Positions 9,083 through 20,855 of a stretch of DNA of 64,000 nt are shown here, in pieces. Both the position numbers and the translations under genes were made by a program. The notes beneath the pieces are model-generated. The model did no database searches and was not told the DNA's origin. It was given only the letters and a program-made list of their open reading frames with translations. This stretch comes from Acidimicrobiales bacterium (lineage in GTDB: Bacteria; Actinomycetota; Acidimicrobiia; Acidimicrobiales; JAVJTC01), in the NCBI GenBank assembly GCA_040219085.1, contig JAVJTC010000029.1:215664-279663 (forward strand), in the 5' to 3' direction. Numbering within the stretch: the first letter of the stretch is position 1; the number at the start of each line of letters is the position of its first letter.

Positions 9083-10567
9083 TCAACGGACCTCGGCCGG
9101 CAGCGGGAAGCGGACCGTCTCGTCGACGACGGCACGCTCCGTGATGACGACGGTACCGAGTGATCCGAGTCTGGCGACGAGATCGGTCACGAGAGACTCG
9201 GGGGCGGAGGCACCGGCCGTCACGCCGACGACGCGGGCACCGGCCAGCCATGTGAGGTCCACGTCGTCGGGGTCGTCAACGAGATGGGCCTCGACGCCCT
9301 CTCGGCGGGCGACCTCGGCCAGTCGCATGGAGTTGGACGAGTTCGCGGACCCGGCCACGAGAATCAGGTCACAGTCGGGCGCGATCGCGATGACCGCGGC
9401 CTGGCGGTTCTGCGTGGCGAAGCAGATGTCGTCGGCACGCGGTCCCACGATGGCGGGAAACCTGTCACGCAGGCGTGCGACGGTCTCGTCCACCTCGGCC
9501 ACGGCGAGCGTGGTCTGGGTGAGGTAGGCGACCCGGTCGGGATCGACCACGTCGATGGTGGCCACGTCCACGGACGGGTCGATCACCGTCATCGGTGTCT
9601 CCGCTGAGGTCCCCTCGACCTCCTCGTGGTCGGCGTGGCCGATCAACAGGATCTGAAGACCCTCGTCGGCGAAGCGACGGGCCTCCCGGTGGACCTTGGC
9701 GACGAGCGGACACGTCGCGTCGATGACGGGGAGGTCACGGCGTTGCGCCTCCGCCCGGACCTGCGGCGAGACCCCGTGCGCTGCGAACACGACGGTCCCA
9801 CCGTCGGGGACTTCGTCGAGTTCGTCGACGAACACGGCACCCGCGTCCGCCAACTCGGCGACCACCCGGGTGTTGTGCACGACCTGGCGTCGCACGTAGA
9901 CGGGAGCACCCCGATCGGCGAGCGCCCGGTGCACGACGTCGATGGCCCGGTCGACACCTGCGCAGAACGAGCGCGGCGAGGGAAGGATCACCTCGCGGTC
10001 ACCGAGGGCGGCCGCCCACTGCTCGAGCGGGGCCACGGTCGCACCGATCGTCCGTCGGGCGCGCAGCAGGCGACCCGGAAGCGACGGTCGCCACAGCTCG
10101 TGATCGGGGGTGTCGACGATGACGCGCACGACGGCGTGGGTGGACCCGCCGTCGACGAGCCAGGCCGATTCCATGTCGACCGCGAGCGCGCCGGTGGCCA
10201 TGAGAGCGGACCGACGATCTCCCGTGGCGGTCCGCTCGACGGAAACCACGGGACCGACATGCACGGTGAGACCGAGCCGCCTCAGCTGCGCGGCGATCGT
10301 GGACGCCGACGCGAGCGCGACGCCGCAGTCAGCGTCGGGGAGCGTCCCGTCGATCACCCGGTCGGCGACTACGACATCGCCGGGGGCGATCCCGTCCGCG
10401 AGCGCTCCGGCGACACCCAGGACGGCGCGGGGGCCGTCGGGGGCCGAACGCTCCCACCGGCGGGCCCGGTCCGCGCCCATCCCGCACCTCGAGACCACCG
10501 CCGTCGTGGCCGCGCGTCGAGCCGGGCCGGCCTCGGTTCGCACGGGACAGACGACGGTGAGTGTCAT
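9083..10567 (-). CDS. ispH: Fusion: HpnG-like nucleosidase + IspH (HMBPP reductase)
   Basis: A 494-residue two-domain protein. Residues 1-190 match the hopanoid-associated nucleosidase HpnG (purine phosphorylase/MTAN fold), with VDMESAW and Asp131 in the catalytic position. HpnG removes adenine from adenosylhopane to give ribosylhopane. Residues 193-494 are IspH, the 4Fe-4S enzyme making IPP and DMAPP, with cluster cysteines Cys202 (FCAGVDRAI), Cys286 (DATCPLV) and Cys382 (ICFATQN). The ATG at 10567 overlaps the cyclase stop (ATGA). A longer open frame upstream lies inside the cyclase gene and is not the start. The fusion joins isoprenoid supply and late hopanoid tailoring. Confidence 0.93.
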   Translation of the reverse strand: MTLTVVCPVRTEAGPARRAATTAVVSRCGMGADRARRWERSAPDGPRAVLGVAGALADGIAPGDVVVADRVIDGTLPDADCGVALASASTIAAQLRRLGLTVHVGPVVSVERTATGDRRSALMATGALAVDMESAWLVDGGSTHAVVRVIVDTPDHELWRPSLPGRLLRARRTIGATVAPLEQWAAALGDREVILPSPRSFCAGVDRAIDVVHRALADRGAPVYVRRQVVHNTRVVAELADAGAVFVDELDEVPDGGTVVFAAHGVSPQVRAEAQRRDLPVIDATCPLVAKVHREARRFADEGLQILLIGHADHEEVEGTSAETPMTVIDPSVDVATIDVVDPDRVAYLTQTTLAVAEVDETVARLRDRFPAIVGPRADDICFATQNRQAAVIAIAPDCDLILVAGSANSSNSMRLAEVARREGVEAHLVDDPDDVDLTWLAGARVVGVTAGASAPESLVTDLVARLGSLGTVVITERAVVDETVRFPLPAEVR

Positions 10568-12480
10568 GACGACGTCGAGGCGGGCGGAGCGGCGACCCCG
10601 ACAGCGCGGAGGTAGCGACCCAGCGCCGTCAGCGGGAAGGTGAGCCGGTAGAGGTGGTAGTTGATGTAGAAGTCGCCAGGGAATCCCGTGCCCGTGAACT
10701 CCGGTTCGTCCCAGTTGCCGTCGCCACGTTGGTTGTCGACCAGCCACTCGACACCGCGACGCGTCGCCGGACCGGTGTCACCGGCAGCGAGCAGGGCGAG
10801 CAGGGCCCAGGCGGTCTGCGATGCCGTCGATGGCCCCCTCCCCCGCCACGCGTCGTCGGTGTAGGAGCGGAGGTCCTCGCCCCAGCCTCCGTCGTGGTTC
10901 TGGACCTCGTGGAGCCAGGTGACGGCCGCCGCGATGGCCGGATGGTCCGGGCCGAGGCCGGCGACGACGAGGGCGGGCACGACGGCTCCCGTCCCGTAGA
11001 GGTGGTTGGCGCCCCACCGGCCGAACCACGAGCCGTCGGCCTCCTGATGCGCCAGTAGCCAGTCGATCGCCGCGGCGAGTCTCGCAGCGTCCACGGTTCC
11101 CGCGCTCGGTCCGCCCTCGTGGCACAGCATCTCGACCACGTGGGCGGTGACGTCGGCGCTCGGGGGGTCGACGACCTCACCGAAGTCGCAGAAGGGCAAC
11201 TTCTCGGTGAGGTAGCGCGTGTTGTCGGCATCGAACGCCGCGTACCCGCCGTCGCGCGACTGCATGCCCTGCGCCCAGGCGACCCCGCGTCGTACCGCGC
11301 CGGCGGCGCGGACCGGGTCGTTGTGGCTGACCCTGTCGAGCGCGAGTACGACCTCCGCCGTGTCGTCGAGGTCCGGGTAGTTGTCGTTGTCGAACTCGAA
11401 GGCCCACCCGCCCGGTGCCAGATCGGGACGCCGCACCGCCCAGTCACCGGCGACGCCGACCTCCTCGTCGAGGAGCCAGTCGGCCGCGCGGACCATCGCG
11501 GGATGGTCCGGTGCGATGTCGGCGTCAGCGAGGGCCACGACCGACAGGGCCGTGTCCCACACCGGCGACTGACAGCACTCGATGCGCCGCGTGTCGTTCT
11601 CGACGATCGTGTAGCGGTCGAAGCCGGCGATCGCCCGGGCCAGGACCGGGTGGTCGACCGCATACCCCCGCAGGTGCAGGGCCATGATCGAGTAGACCCA
11701 CGGCGGCTGGATGCCACCCCAACAACCGTCCGCCTCCTGACGGTCGAGGATCCACTGTTCGGCGGTCGCCAGCGCCCGGCGGCGCACCACTCCCGGCGCG
11801 ATGCGGTGGTAACGGTGCAACACGGCGTCGAGGCCCTTGAGCGCCCCCGCCCACGAGCGTTTCGGGGCGGGCTCGCGTTCGGGCGGGGTCGCACCCGTGC
11901 GGATCTCGTCGATCGCAAAGCCGAGGTCACGTGCCGGCCGTACCGTGCCGACGATGGTCAGCGGAACGATCGTCTGGCGCGCCCAGCAGGCGAAGTCGTA
12001 GATGTTCAGCGGCATCCAGGAGGGCAACAGGACCACCTCGGGAGCGAGCGCCGGGAGATCCTCCCACCGCCACTCACCGAAGAGCGCCAGCCACAGACGG
12101 GTGAATACCCGGGACCGTTCGAGACCGCCCGCATCGAGGATGAACTCACGCGCCTTGGCCATGTGCGACGCATCCACGGGGTCGCCGGCGAGACGCAGCG
12201 CGGTGTAGGCCTCGACGGTGACCGACAGGTCCGGGGGCCCCTCGTAGAAGGTCGCCCAGGTCCCGTCGGAGCGCTGCGAAGAACGGATCCAGTTGGCGGT
12301 CAGACGCGTGATCTCGGCGTCTTCGATGCCGAGGAAGCGTCGCAGAAGCAGGTCCTCGGCCTCGATGGCGACGTTGGTCTCGAGCTCCCCCTTCCACCAT
12401 CCCTCGGGATCCTGGCGCTCGAGCAGCGCGGCGACCGCCGCGTCGCGAGCCTCGATCGCCTGCGCGGTGAGCCGCTCCAT
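10564..12480 (-). CDS. shc: Squalene-hopene cyclase
   Basis: Cyclises squalene to hopene/diplopterol at the membrane. The 638-residue length is standard. The catalytic DxDD motif is Asp370-Leu-Asp372-Asp373 followed by TA, with Asp372 as the proton donor. QW repeats are visible (QEADGCWGG near 248, QEADGSWFG, QNHDGGWGED, and QRGDGNWDE near the C-terminus). The C-terminal GFPGDFYINYHLYR is family-typical. The ATG at 12480 overlaps the polyprenyl synthase stop by one base (TGATG), and its stop overlaps the start of the fusion gene. Also known as hpnF. Confidence 0.97.
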   Translation of the reverse strand: MERLTAQAIEARDAAVAALLERQDPEGWWKGELETNVAIEAEDLLLRRFLGIEDAEITRLTANWIRSSQRSDGTWATFYEGPPDLSVTVEAYTALRLAGDPVDASHMAKAREFILDAGGLERSRVFTRLWLALFGEWRWEDLPALAPEVVLLPSWMPLNIYDFACWARQTIVPLTIVGTVRPARDLGFAIDEIRTGATPPEREPAPKRSWAGALKGLDAVLHRYHRIAPGVVRRRALATAEQWILDRQEADGCWGGIQPPWVYSIMALHLRGYAVDHPVLARAIAGFDRYTIVENDTRRIECCQSPVWDTALSVVALADADIAPDHPAMVRAADWLLDEEVGVAGDWAVRRPDLAPGGWAFEFDNDNYPDLDDTAEVVLALDRVSHNDPVRAAGAVRRGVAWAQGMQSRDGGYAAFDADNTRYLTEKLPFCDFGEVVDPPSADVTAHVVEMLCHEGGPSAGTVDAARLAAAIDWLLAHQEADGSWFGRWGANHLYGTGAVVPALVVAGLGPDHPAIAAAVTWLHEVQNHDGGWGEDLRSYTDDAWRGRGPSTASQTAWALLALLAAGDTGPATRRGVEWLVDNQRGDGNWDEPEFTGTGFPGDFYINYHLYRLTFPLTALGRYLRAVGVAAPPASTSS

Positions 12481-13490
12481 CAGTGCTTCCTCTCGACGAT
12501 GAAGGTCGCGAGTGCAGCGAGCTCGGCCGCCGCTCCCGCGTCGATGTCGGCACCGGCGAGTGCCGCGAGCGCGGCGTCCAGATGGTCACGTGCGGCGTCC
12601 TCCGTCGAGCGGCGACCACCCGCCTCGTCGATGAGCGCCGTCGCGCGTGCCACGGCGTCGTCGTCCATCTCGGTGCGCTCGAACAGTTGCCTCAGCTCAG
12701 CGGCGATGCTGCCCCCGGCGGCCAGCGCGTGAACGACCGGCACGGACTTCTTGCGCTCCCGCAGGTCGTTGCCGGCGGCCTTTCCCGTGACCGAGGGGTC
12801 GCCCCAGATCCCCAGCACGTCGTCGACCGCCTGGAAGGCGAGGCCGAGCGCGAGGCCGTAGGCGGCGAGGGCGTCGACGGTGTTGTCCGGTGCCCCGGCG
12901 AGCTCTGCACCGACCGCTGCCGAGTAGGCGAGCAGGGCCCCTGTCTTGTCGGCCTCCATCGCGACGCACTCCGCGACGGTCACGTCGAGGCGGTCGTCGA
13001 AGGCCATGTCGGCCCGCTGGCCCCGGATCATCGCGGCCGTGGCGTCGGCGAGACGGCGACACGCGGCGACGCGCGCCGGCACCGGGTCGGCGAGTAGGAC
13101 CTCGAAGGCGAGGGTCTGCAGCGCGTCACCGGCGATGATCGCGTCGGCCACCCCGTGGAGGGCCCACACCGTCGGCCGGTGACGGCGCTCGGTGTCGCCG
13201 TCGATGATGTCGTCGTGCAGCAGGGAGAAGTTGTGCACGAGTTCGACGGCCACGGCCCCGGGCAGCGCCAGAGCGGGATCGGCTCCGGCAGCCTCCGCCG
13301 ACAGGACCGCGAGCGCGGGTCTCACGCCCTTGCCTCCGCCCCCTTCGACGGCGGCACCGGTCTCGTCGACCCAGCCGAAGTGGTAGCGCACCGGAAGGGC
13401 GAGGTCCGGCGAGAGCCGGTCGACCGCGGCGACGAGGGCCGGCTCGGTCAGTACCCGGGCGCGTTCGAGAATGGGCGGGGTCCCGCTCAT
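12480..13490 (-). CDS. Polyprenyl diphosphate synthase (hopanoid operon)
   Basis: Trans-isoprenyl diphosphate synthase, likely supplying farnesyl (or geranylgeranyl) diphosphate for squalene synthesis. The first Asp-rich motif is HDDIID at 92-97 and the second is DDVLGIWGD. The residues just before the first motif (HNFSLL) suggest a short-chain product, but chain length cannot be fixed by eye. The 336-residue length is typical. It lies between hpnE and shc with overlaps on both sides (ATGA and TGATG), so it is clearly part of the hopanoid operon, as in Streptomyces hop clusters. Confidence 0.93.
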   Translation of the reverse strand: MSGTPPILERARVLTEPALVAAVDRLSPDLALPVRYHFGWVDETGAAVEGGGGKGVRPALAVLSAEAAGADPALALPGAVAVELVHNFSLLHDDIIDGDTERRHRPTVWALHGVADAIIAGDALQTLAFEVLLADPVPARVAACRRLADATAAMIRGQRADMAFDDRLDVTVAECVAMEADKTGALLAYSAAVGAELAGAPDNTVDALAAYGLALGLAFQAVDDVLGIWGDPSVTGKAAGNDLRERKKSVPVVHALAAGGSIAAELRQLFERTEMDDDAVARATALIDEAGGRRSTEDAARDHLDAALAALAGADIDAGAAAELAALATFIVERKH

Positions 13491-14844
13491 GCCGCCGACT
13501 CCGAATCGGCCGGCCCGTACGCCCAGGCGTGCGCGAGTGCATGTCGGGCCGCCTCGCGACCGGACGCGACCGCACTCTCCATCGTCGCCGGCCAGCCGGT
13601 GTCGGTCCAGGTTCCGGCGACCATCAGTCCAGGGACGTTCGTCTCGGCGGCCGGGCGCAGGGCATCGGTCCCCGGTCGACCACGGAAGGTCGCGGCGACC
13701 TCCCGGGTGACCATCGAGTGCAGGACCTCGGCGTCACCGGCGGCGGGGAACAGGGCGGTTACGGCCCCCGACATCGTCGCGATGAGCTCTGCGGGGGACC
13801 GGCCGATCTCCTCGTCGGCACCCGAGATGGACACCGCGAGGCACTGGGCACCGTCACCGACGCCGGCGGCCTCGCTGCGGTCGAAGACGAACTGGGCCGG
13901 GCTGTTCAAACCCGCCGCGAACGCGAGGTCGGTGACGGGGCGGTCATAGACGAGGTGGACGTTCACGATCGGCGAGACCCCGAGCTCTACGAGTCGGTCC
14001 TGGTGTGCGACTGTGGTCGGCGGAACGATCTCGTCGACGACGTCGTGGGGAACGGCGACCACGACCGCGTCGGCGGTGAGCTCGGCGCCGTCGACGTCCA
14101 CGGTCAGCCGGCCCGCCTCGGCCGCGCTGACCCGCTGCACGTGCGCCCCCGTGCGCACGGTGGCGCCGGCGTCGCTCAGGACAGCGCTCGCCGCATCGGC
14201 GTGCAGCTCGGCCAGTGGAACCCGCGTCCATCCGATGTCGGCCCCGCCGGCTTCGGTCAGCAGGCCGGTGACGAAGACCCTGGCGGCGAGCTTGAGCGAC
14301 GCCTCGCCCACCCGCACGTTCACCGTCGGCAGGACGATGAGTTCCCACAACGCTGCGATCGCCGCCGCGCCCTGGCCCTTCGATACGAGCCACTGCTCGA
14401 ACGAGCGGTCGTCGAGGGACGCGTCGTCGGGGTCGAGGCGGCTGAGTGCGACCGCTGCGCGCACCGCCGCTGCGCGCTGGCTGACCGACAGGAACGGATA
14501 AGTGGCCAGTGTGCGGGCGAGGTGCAGCGGCGCCGGAAGCCGATCACGTCGGATGCTCCCTCGGCGCCCGTCCGGTGAGACCACCGCCACGTCGAGGGCG
14601 TCCTGGAGAAAGACCTTGTCCCCCGAGCCGATCCGGTCCAGGAACGAGCGGTACTCGTGACAACACCGCATGAAGACGTGCTGGCCGTTGTCGTAGGAGA
14701 TGCCGTCGCGGGCGAACGACCAGGTGGCGCCGCCCAGACGGGGGCGACGCTCGAGGAGAGTCACACGCGCGCCACCGTCGACCGCGTCGACTGCTGCAGC
14801 GAGCCCGGCCAGTCCGCCACCGACGACCACCACGTGGGGCGACC

Positions 14845-14848
<4 letters not shown>
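13487..14848 (-). CDS. hpnE: Squalene-associated FAD-dependent desaturase HpnE
   Basis: Oxidoreductase that, with HpnC and HpnD, makes squalene through presqualene diphosphate and hydroxysqualene; HpnE performs the final reduction. The protein (453 residues) opens with VVVVGGGLAGLAAA, the Rossmann FAD-binding motif, and shows LLERRPRLGG at the end of beta-2 plus a C-terminal FAD motif (GTWTDTGWPATMESAVASG). The GTG at 14848 is chosen because it overlaps the hpnD stop (GTGA) and puts the FAD motif at the N-terminus. The longer frame to 14992 reads through hpnD. Confidence 0.94.
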
Positions 14849-15695
<847 letters not shown>

Positions 15696-15699
<4 letters not shown>

Positions 15700-16577
15700 C
15701 GGTCGGCCGTCCCCATCGGGGCCTTCACCAGCGACTCGACGAGACGGGCGCCGAGGCGGTGGGGACGGGGCGTCACGTCGGCTCCGAGGACGTCGTGGTC
15801 CGCTGCTTCGATGGCGTCGAGGGCCGCGTGACCTCCGGCGACGAAACCCGCGATGGCGAGGCGACGCTTACGGCGCAGCGACGCCACCAGTCTCGACCCG
15901 CGCCGCAGCAGCTCACGGGCGCGGAACGTCTCGTACGCGACGACCCGCCGCAGGGCGACACCGGCCGTGTCGGCGTCGAGATCGGACTCCACGCAGCCGA
16001 AGCGGTCCATGTCGGTGACAGGGAGGTAGATCCGTCCGGCGTCGTAGTCCTCGCCCACGTCCTGGAGGTGCTCCACGAGCTGCAGCCCGGTGCAGACCAT
16101 GTCGCTCCAGGTGCGCCGGCGCAGATCGTCCACTCCGAACACGGCCAGGACGAGCCGTCCCACCGGGTCCGCCGACAACGTGCAGTAGTGACGCAGCTCG
16201 TCCCAGGTGTCGTAGCGCACCTTGACCTGGTCGAGTCGGTTCGCCTCGATGAGGTCGGCGAAGGGCTTGCGGGCGAGGCCGTGACGGGCGATGGTCGCCT
16301 CGAGAGCGACGAACACGCCGTGATCGGCCCGACCGGCGATCGCGGCGTCCAGTTGCTGCTCCGCCCAGTCGAGCGCAGCGAACCGGTCGCCGGCGACCTC
16401 GTCGCCGAGATCGTCGACGAGGCGGGCGTAACCGTAGATGGCCAGGAGATCGTCGCGGGTACCGGCGGGGAGAAGCTTCATCGCGACCGGGAAGTTCTCC
16501 GCGCGGGCCTGCGACATCACGGCCGCTTCGTCGACGACGTCGTCGAAGGCGCGTGCGGCCTGTTGTGTGACGCTCAC
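15696..16577 (-). CDS. hpnC: Hydroxysqualene synthase HpnC
   Basis: Squalene/phytoene synthase family protein (293 residues) that converts presqualene diphosphate to hydroxysqualene. Visible motifs are YARLVDDLGDEV near residue 50 and LQDVGEDYDAGRIYLP near 170, with FPVAMKLLP near the N-terminus. It starts with GTG at 16577, preceded by the purine-rich GGGGTGAGG. It is the first gene of the hopanoid operon. The 190-base gap upstream holds a promoter and a palindromic operator. Confidence 0.95.
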
Positions 16578-16629
16578 CTCACCCCGCCCCTCGTCTCGCG
16601 GCTACTCCACTGTCAGCGGTACACAATCG

Positions 16630-16645
16630 CTGACCGCTCGGTCAG
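16630..16645. promoter_or_regulatory. Palindromic operator CTGACCG-CT-CGGTCAG upstream of hpnC
   Basis: Perfect 7-base inverted repeat with a 2-base centre, of the TGACCGnnCGGTCA type common for TetR-family regulators. Weak symmetry extends outwards (ACAAT on the left, TTGT on the right). It starts three bases downstream of the -10 box and covers the predicted transcription start, so a bound protein would block initiation. The MerR-TetR protein encoded just upstream is the obvious candidate ligand. Confidence 0.7.
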
Positions 16646-16647
16646 TC

Positions 16648-16677
16648 GTTGTATGCGCGAGGACGATGGTCTGTCAA
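16648..16677 (-). promoter_or_regulatory. Hopanoid operon promoter (-35 TTGACA, -10 TACAAC)
   Basis: On the minus strand a perfect TTGACA (16672-16677) is followed by an 18-base spacer and TACAAC (16648-16653, 4/6 match to TATAAT). The predicted transcription start is near 16640, about 60 bases before the hpnC GTG. It is the best sigma-70-type promoter I noticed in the window. The start site itself is inferred. Confidence 0.7.
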
Positions 16678-16771
16678 CCACCCTACGGGGTCCGACCACC
16701 CACAGTGCCGATGTGGCCGCTTCGAGCGGGGGCCTGGCCCAGCCAGGGGGGCCCGGTGGGCCCGTCCGGGC

Positions 16772-17557
16772 TCATTCGTCGTCGGTCCCGCCGACGAGGC
16801 CGTAGAACACGTGGACCACCGCGTCGAGGATGAGACTCCCACCGACGAGGTAGGCCTGGTCGTCGTCGCGCATCGTTCGGCCGAGGCGGTCGGCGAGGCC
16901 CCGAAACACCCGACGGGCCTCGTCCTCGTAGCCGGCTTCGGCCTGGACGGAGCGTTTCGCCAGCTCCAACAGCAGCGGCAGACCCGGCCGCAACATGTCC
17001 GCGAAGATCTCCGCCGACGCGCTCATGTCGGGCTCGTTGCCCGAATCCGCGACGTGGACCGCGAAGTCCTCGATGGAACGCTCGACCACCATCTCCACGG
17101 CTCTCAGGAAGACCGCCTCCTTCGAGGCGAAGTGACGGTAGAAGGTCCCCTTGCCGATGCCGGCACGCTCACACAGTTCCCCGATCGTGACCTCGCCGAA
17201 GCTGCGCGACGAGAAGGCGTCGGCCGCCACCTCGACGAGTTCGTGCGCGGTCCGCTCGTCCGCGTCGTCATGGGTGACGACGCCATCGGCCAGATCGGCC
17301 GGCAGTTGATCGGCTGCGAGAAACCTCGGGAGCACGGACGCGATCTCCGACAGAGGCATCCGGCGCCGTTCGCGAAGCAGACGTATCAGCCTCACAGCGC
17401 GTTCGTGCCGCTCGTCGTAGAGGAATCGGTTCGAGGACTCGCGCAGCGGCGCAGGCAACAGCCCGATCCGCCGGTAGTGGTGGATCGAGGTCGCCGGGAC
17501 ACCGGTGCGGTCGACCAGTTCGCCGATTCCGAAGGTCTCTTCGTCCATCGTCGTCAC
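16772..17557 (-). CDS. Transcriptional regulator with MerR and TetR DNA-binding domains
   Basis: A 261-residue protein with two helix-turn-helix modules. Residues 8-75 are a MerR domain (GIGELVDRTGVPATSIHHYRR, then RLIRLLRERRRMPLSEIASVL). Residues 102-155 are a TetR domain (VTIGELCERAGIGKGTFYRHFASKEAVFL). The rest resembles a TetR ligand-binding/dimerisation domain, so the MerR part looks like an added N-terminal module. It lies immediately upstream of the hopanoid operon on the same strand, and a TetR-type palindrome sits between the two. Repression of the hopanoid genes is the likely role (inference). The ligand is unknown. Confidence 0.87.
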   Translation of the reverse strand: MTTMDEETFGIGELVDRTGVPATSIHHYRRIGLLPAPLRESSNRFLYDERHERAVRLIRLLRERRRMPLSEIASVLPRFLAADQLPADLADGVVTHDDADERTAHELVEVAADAFSSRSFGEVTIGELCERAGIGKGTFYRHFASKEAVFLRAVEMVVERSIEDFAVHVADSGNEPDMSASAEIFADMLRPGLPLLLELAKRSVQAEAGYEDEARRVFRGLADRLGRTMRDDDQAYLVGGSLILDAVVHVFYGLVGGTDDE

Positions 17558-17610
17558 CAGAGTGCCACTACCGCCGGGCTCGTGCCCGCGTCCGGTTCCG
17601 TCGCCCGTGC

Positions 17611-18435
17611 TCAGCGCGCGACGATGCGGTTCGCCAGCACGCCGATGCCCTCGATCTCGACCTCCACCGACTGGCCCGGCCCCATCAGCACCGGCGGCGT
17701 GCGGGCGAAGCCGACGCCCTCGGGGGTACCCGTGGCCAACACGTCACCGGGGCGCAACGTCAGACAACGCGAGATGTACGCGAGGGTCTCGGGCACACGC
17801 AGGATCATCTGCCCGGTCGAACCGGACTGCATCGTCTCACCGTCGACCCGGCACGAGATGGCGAGGTCATAGGGGTCGCCGAGTTCGTCGGGGGTCACCA
17901 CGACGGGACCTATCGGCCCGGAGGCATCTGCGTTCTTGCCGACGGTGAACTGGGGAACGGCCTTCTGGAAGGTCCGTGCGCTGACATCGTTGAAGCACGT
18001 GTAGCCCAGAACCGCCTGCTGCGCGTCGGCGGCATCCACGTCGAGGAGAGGTGCGCCCACGATCGCCGCGAGCTCGGCCTCCCAGTCCAGTCCGACCTCA
18101 CCGGGGGGCACCGGGATCTCCGCTCCCGGCCCCACGAGCGTCGAACGCCAACGCCCGAAGATGTTGGGCGCGGCGGGCTGGCTGGCACCGGTCTCGGCAA
18201 TGTGGGCCCGGTAGTTCAACCCCAGACAGAACACCCGCGCGTCCGAGGGCACGGGCGGCACGATCGTGAGGCCGTCGAGGGCCACGTCGGGCCCCGCCCT
18301 CTCGGCGAGGACGGCCCGCCCGGTGCTCGCGAGACGTTCGTAGACGCGGTCTACGGGACCGACCGGGGTGACGGTGTCCCCGTTCACCGTGCCGAGCACC
18401 GGCCCGTCGGGGGTCGAGTAGGCGATGAGACGCAT
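17611..18435 (-). CDS. Fumarylacetoacetate hydrolase family protein
   Basis: Member of the FAH/HpcE superfamily (274 residues): metal-dependent hydrolases, decarboxylases or isomerases acting on acyl-pyruvates and similar diketo acids. Seen are CLGLNYRAHIAETG near residue 92, the metal-binding EAELAAIVG near 141, and the C-terminal RPGDVLATGTPEGVGFARTPP typical of the family. It ends 53 bases before the regulator gene and may share its transcript. The exact substrate is not predictable. Confidence 0.93.
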   Translation of the reverse strand: MRLIAYSTPDGPVLGTVNGDTVTPVGPVDRVYERLASTGRAVLAERAGPDVALDGLTIVPPVPSDARVFCLGLNYRAHIAETGASQPAAPNIFGRWRSTLVGPGAEIPVPPGEVGLDWEAELAAIVGAPLLDVDAADAQQAVLGYTCFNDVSARTFQKAVPQFTVGKNADASGPIGPVVVTPDELGDPYDLAISCRVDGETMQSGSTGQMILRVPETLAYISRCLTLRPGDVLATGTPEGVGFARTPPVLMGPGQSVEVEIEGIGVLANRIVAR

Positions 18436-18488
18436 GACCGATCTCTACCACGCGCCGCGCCGGATGCAACCGGCGGGTCCTGCGGCCA

Positions 18489-20783
<2,295 letters not shown>

Positions 20784-20796
20784 GGACCTGAGCGTA

Positions 20797-20813
20797 ATAC
20801 CCCCTGGGGGTAT
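20797..20813. promoter_or_regulatory. CsoR-type operator 1 (proximal to copA)
   Basis: Perfect 17-base palindrome ATACCCCCTGGGGGTAT, 13 bases upstream of the copA ATG. C-tract/G-tract palindromes of this form are the known targets of CsoR repressors in actinobacteria. It should control copA. Confidence 0.88.
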
Positions 20814-20823
20814 CTTCAACCAC

Positions 20824-20838
20824 TACCCCCCGGGGGTA
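20824..20838. promoter_or_regulatory. CsoR-type operator 2 (proximal to csoR)
   Basis: Perfect 15-base palindrome TACCCCCCGGGGGTA. It sits just upstream of the csoR -10 box, inside the -35/spacer region, which predicts autorepression. It is 27 bases centre-to-centre from operator 1. Confidence 0.88.
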
Positions 20839-20843
20839 CCAGA

Positions 20844-20849
20844 TAGAAT
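20844..20849 (+). promoter_or_regulatory. csoR -10 box TAGAAT, leaderless transcript likely
   Basis: TAGAAT ends six bases before the csoR ATG at 20856, so transcription should begin at or next to the start codon. No Shine-Dalgarno site could then lie on the message. Leaderless mRNAs are common in actinobacteria. Confidence 0.6.
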
Positions 20850-20855
20850 AGGGGA

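Noticed and set aside
6455..9163. A 902-codon open frame on the plus strand
   Set aside because: It runs antisense to the cbs, solute-binding protein and hpnH genes, and its product is Arg/Gly/Val/Asp-rich without any family motif. High-GC antisense frame.
20784..20819. Twelve-codon upstream extension of copA
   Set aside because: It reads through the perfect CsoR operator and separates the metal-binding domain from the usual N-terminus.
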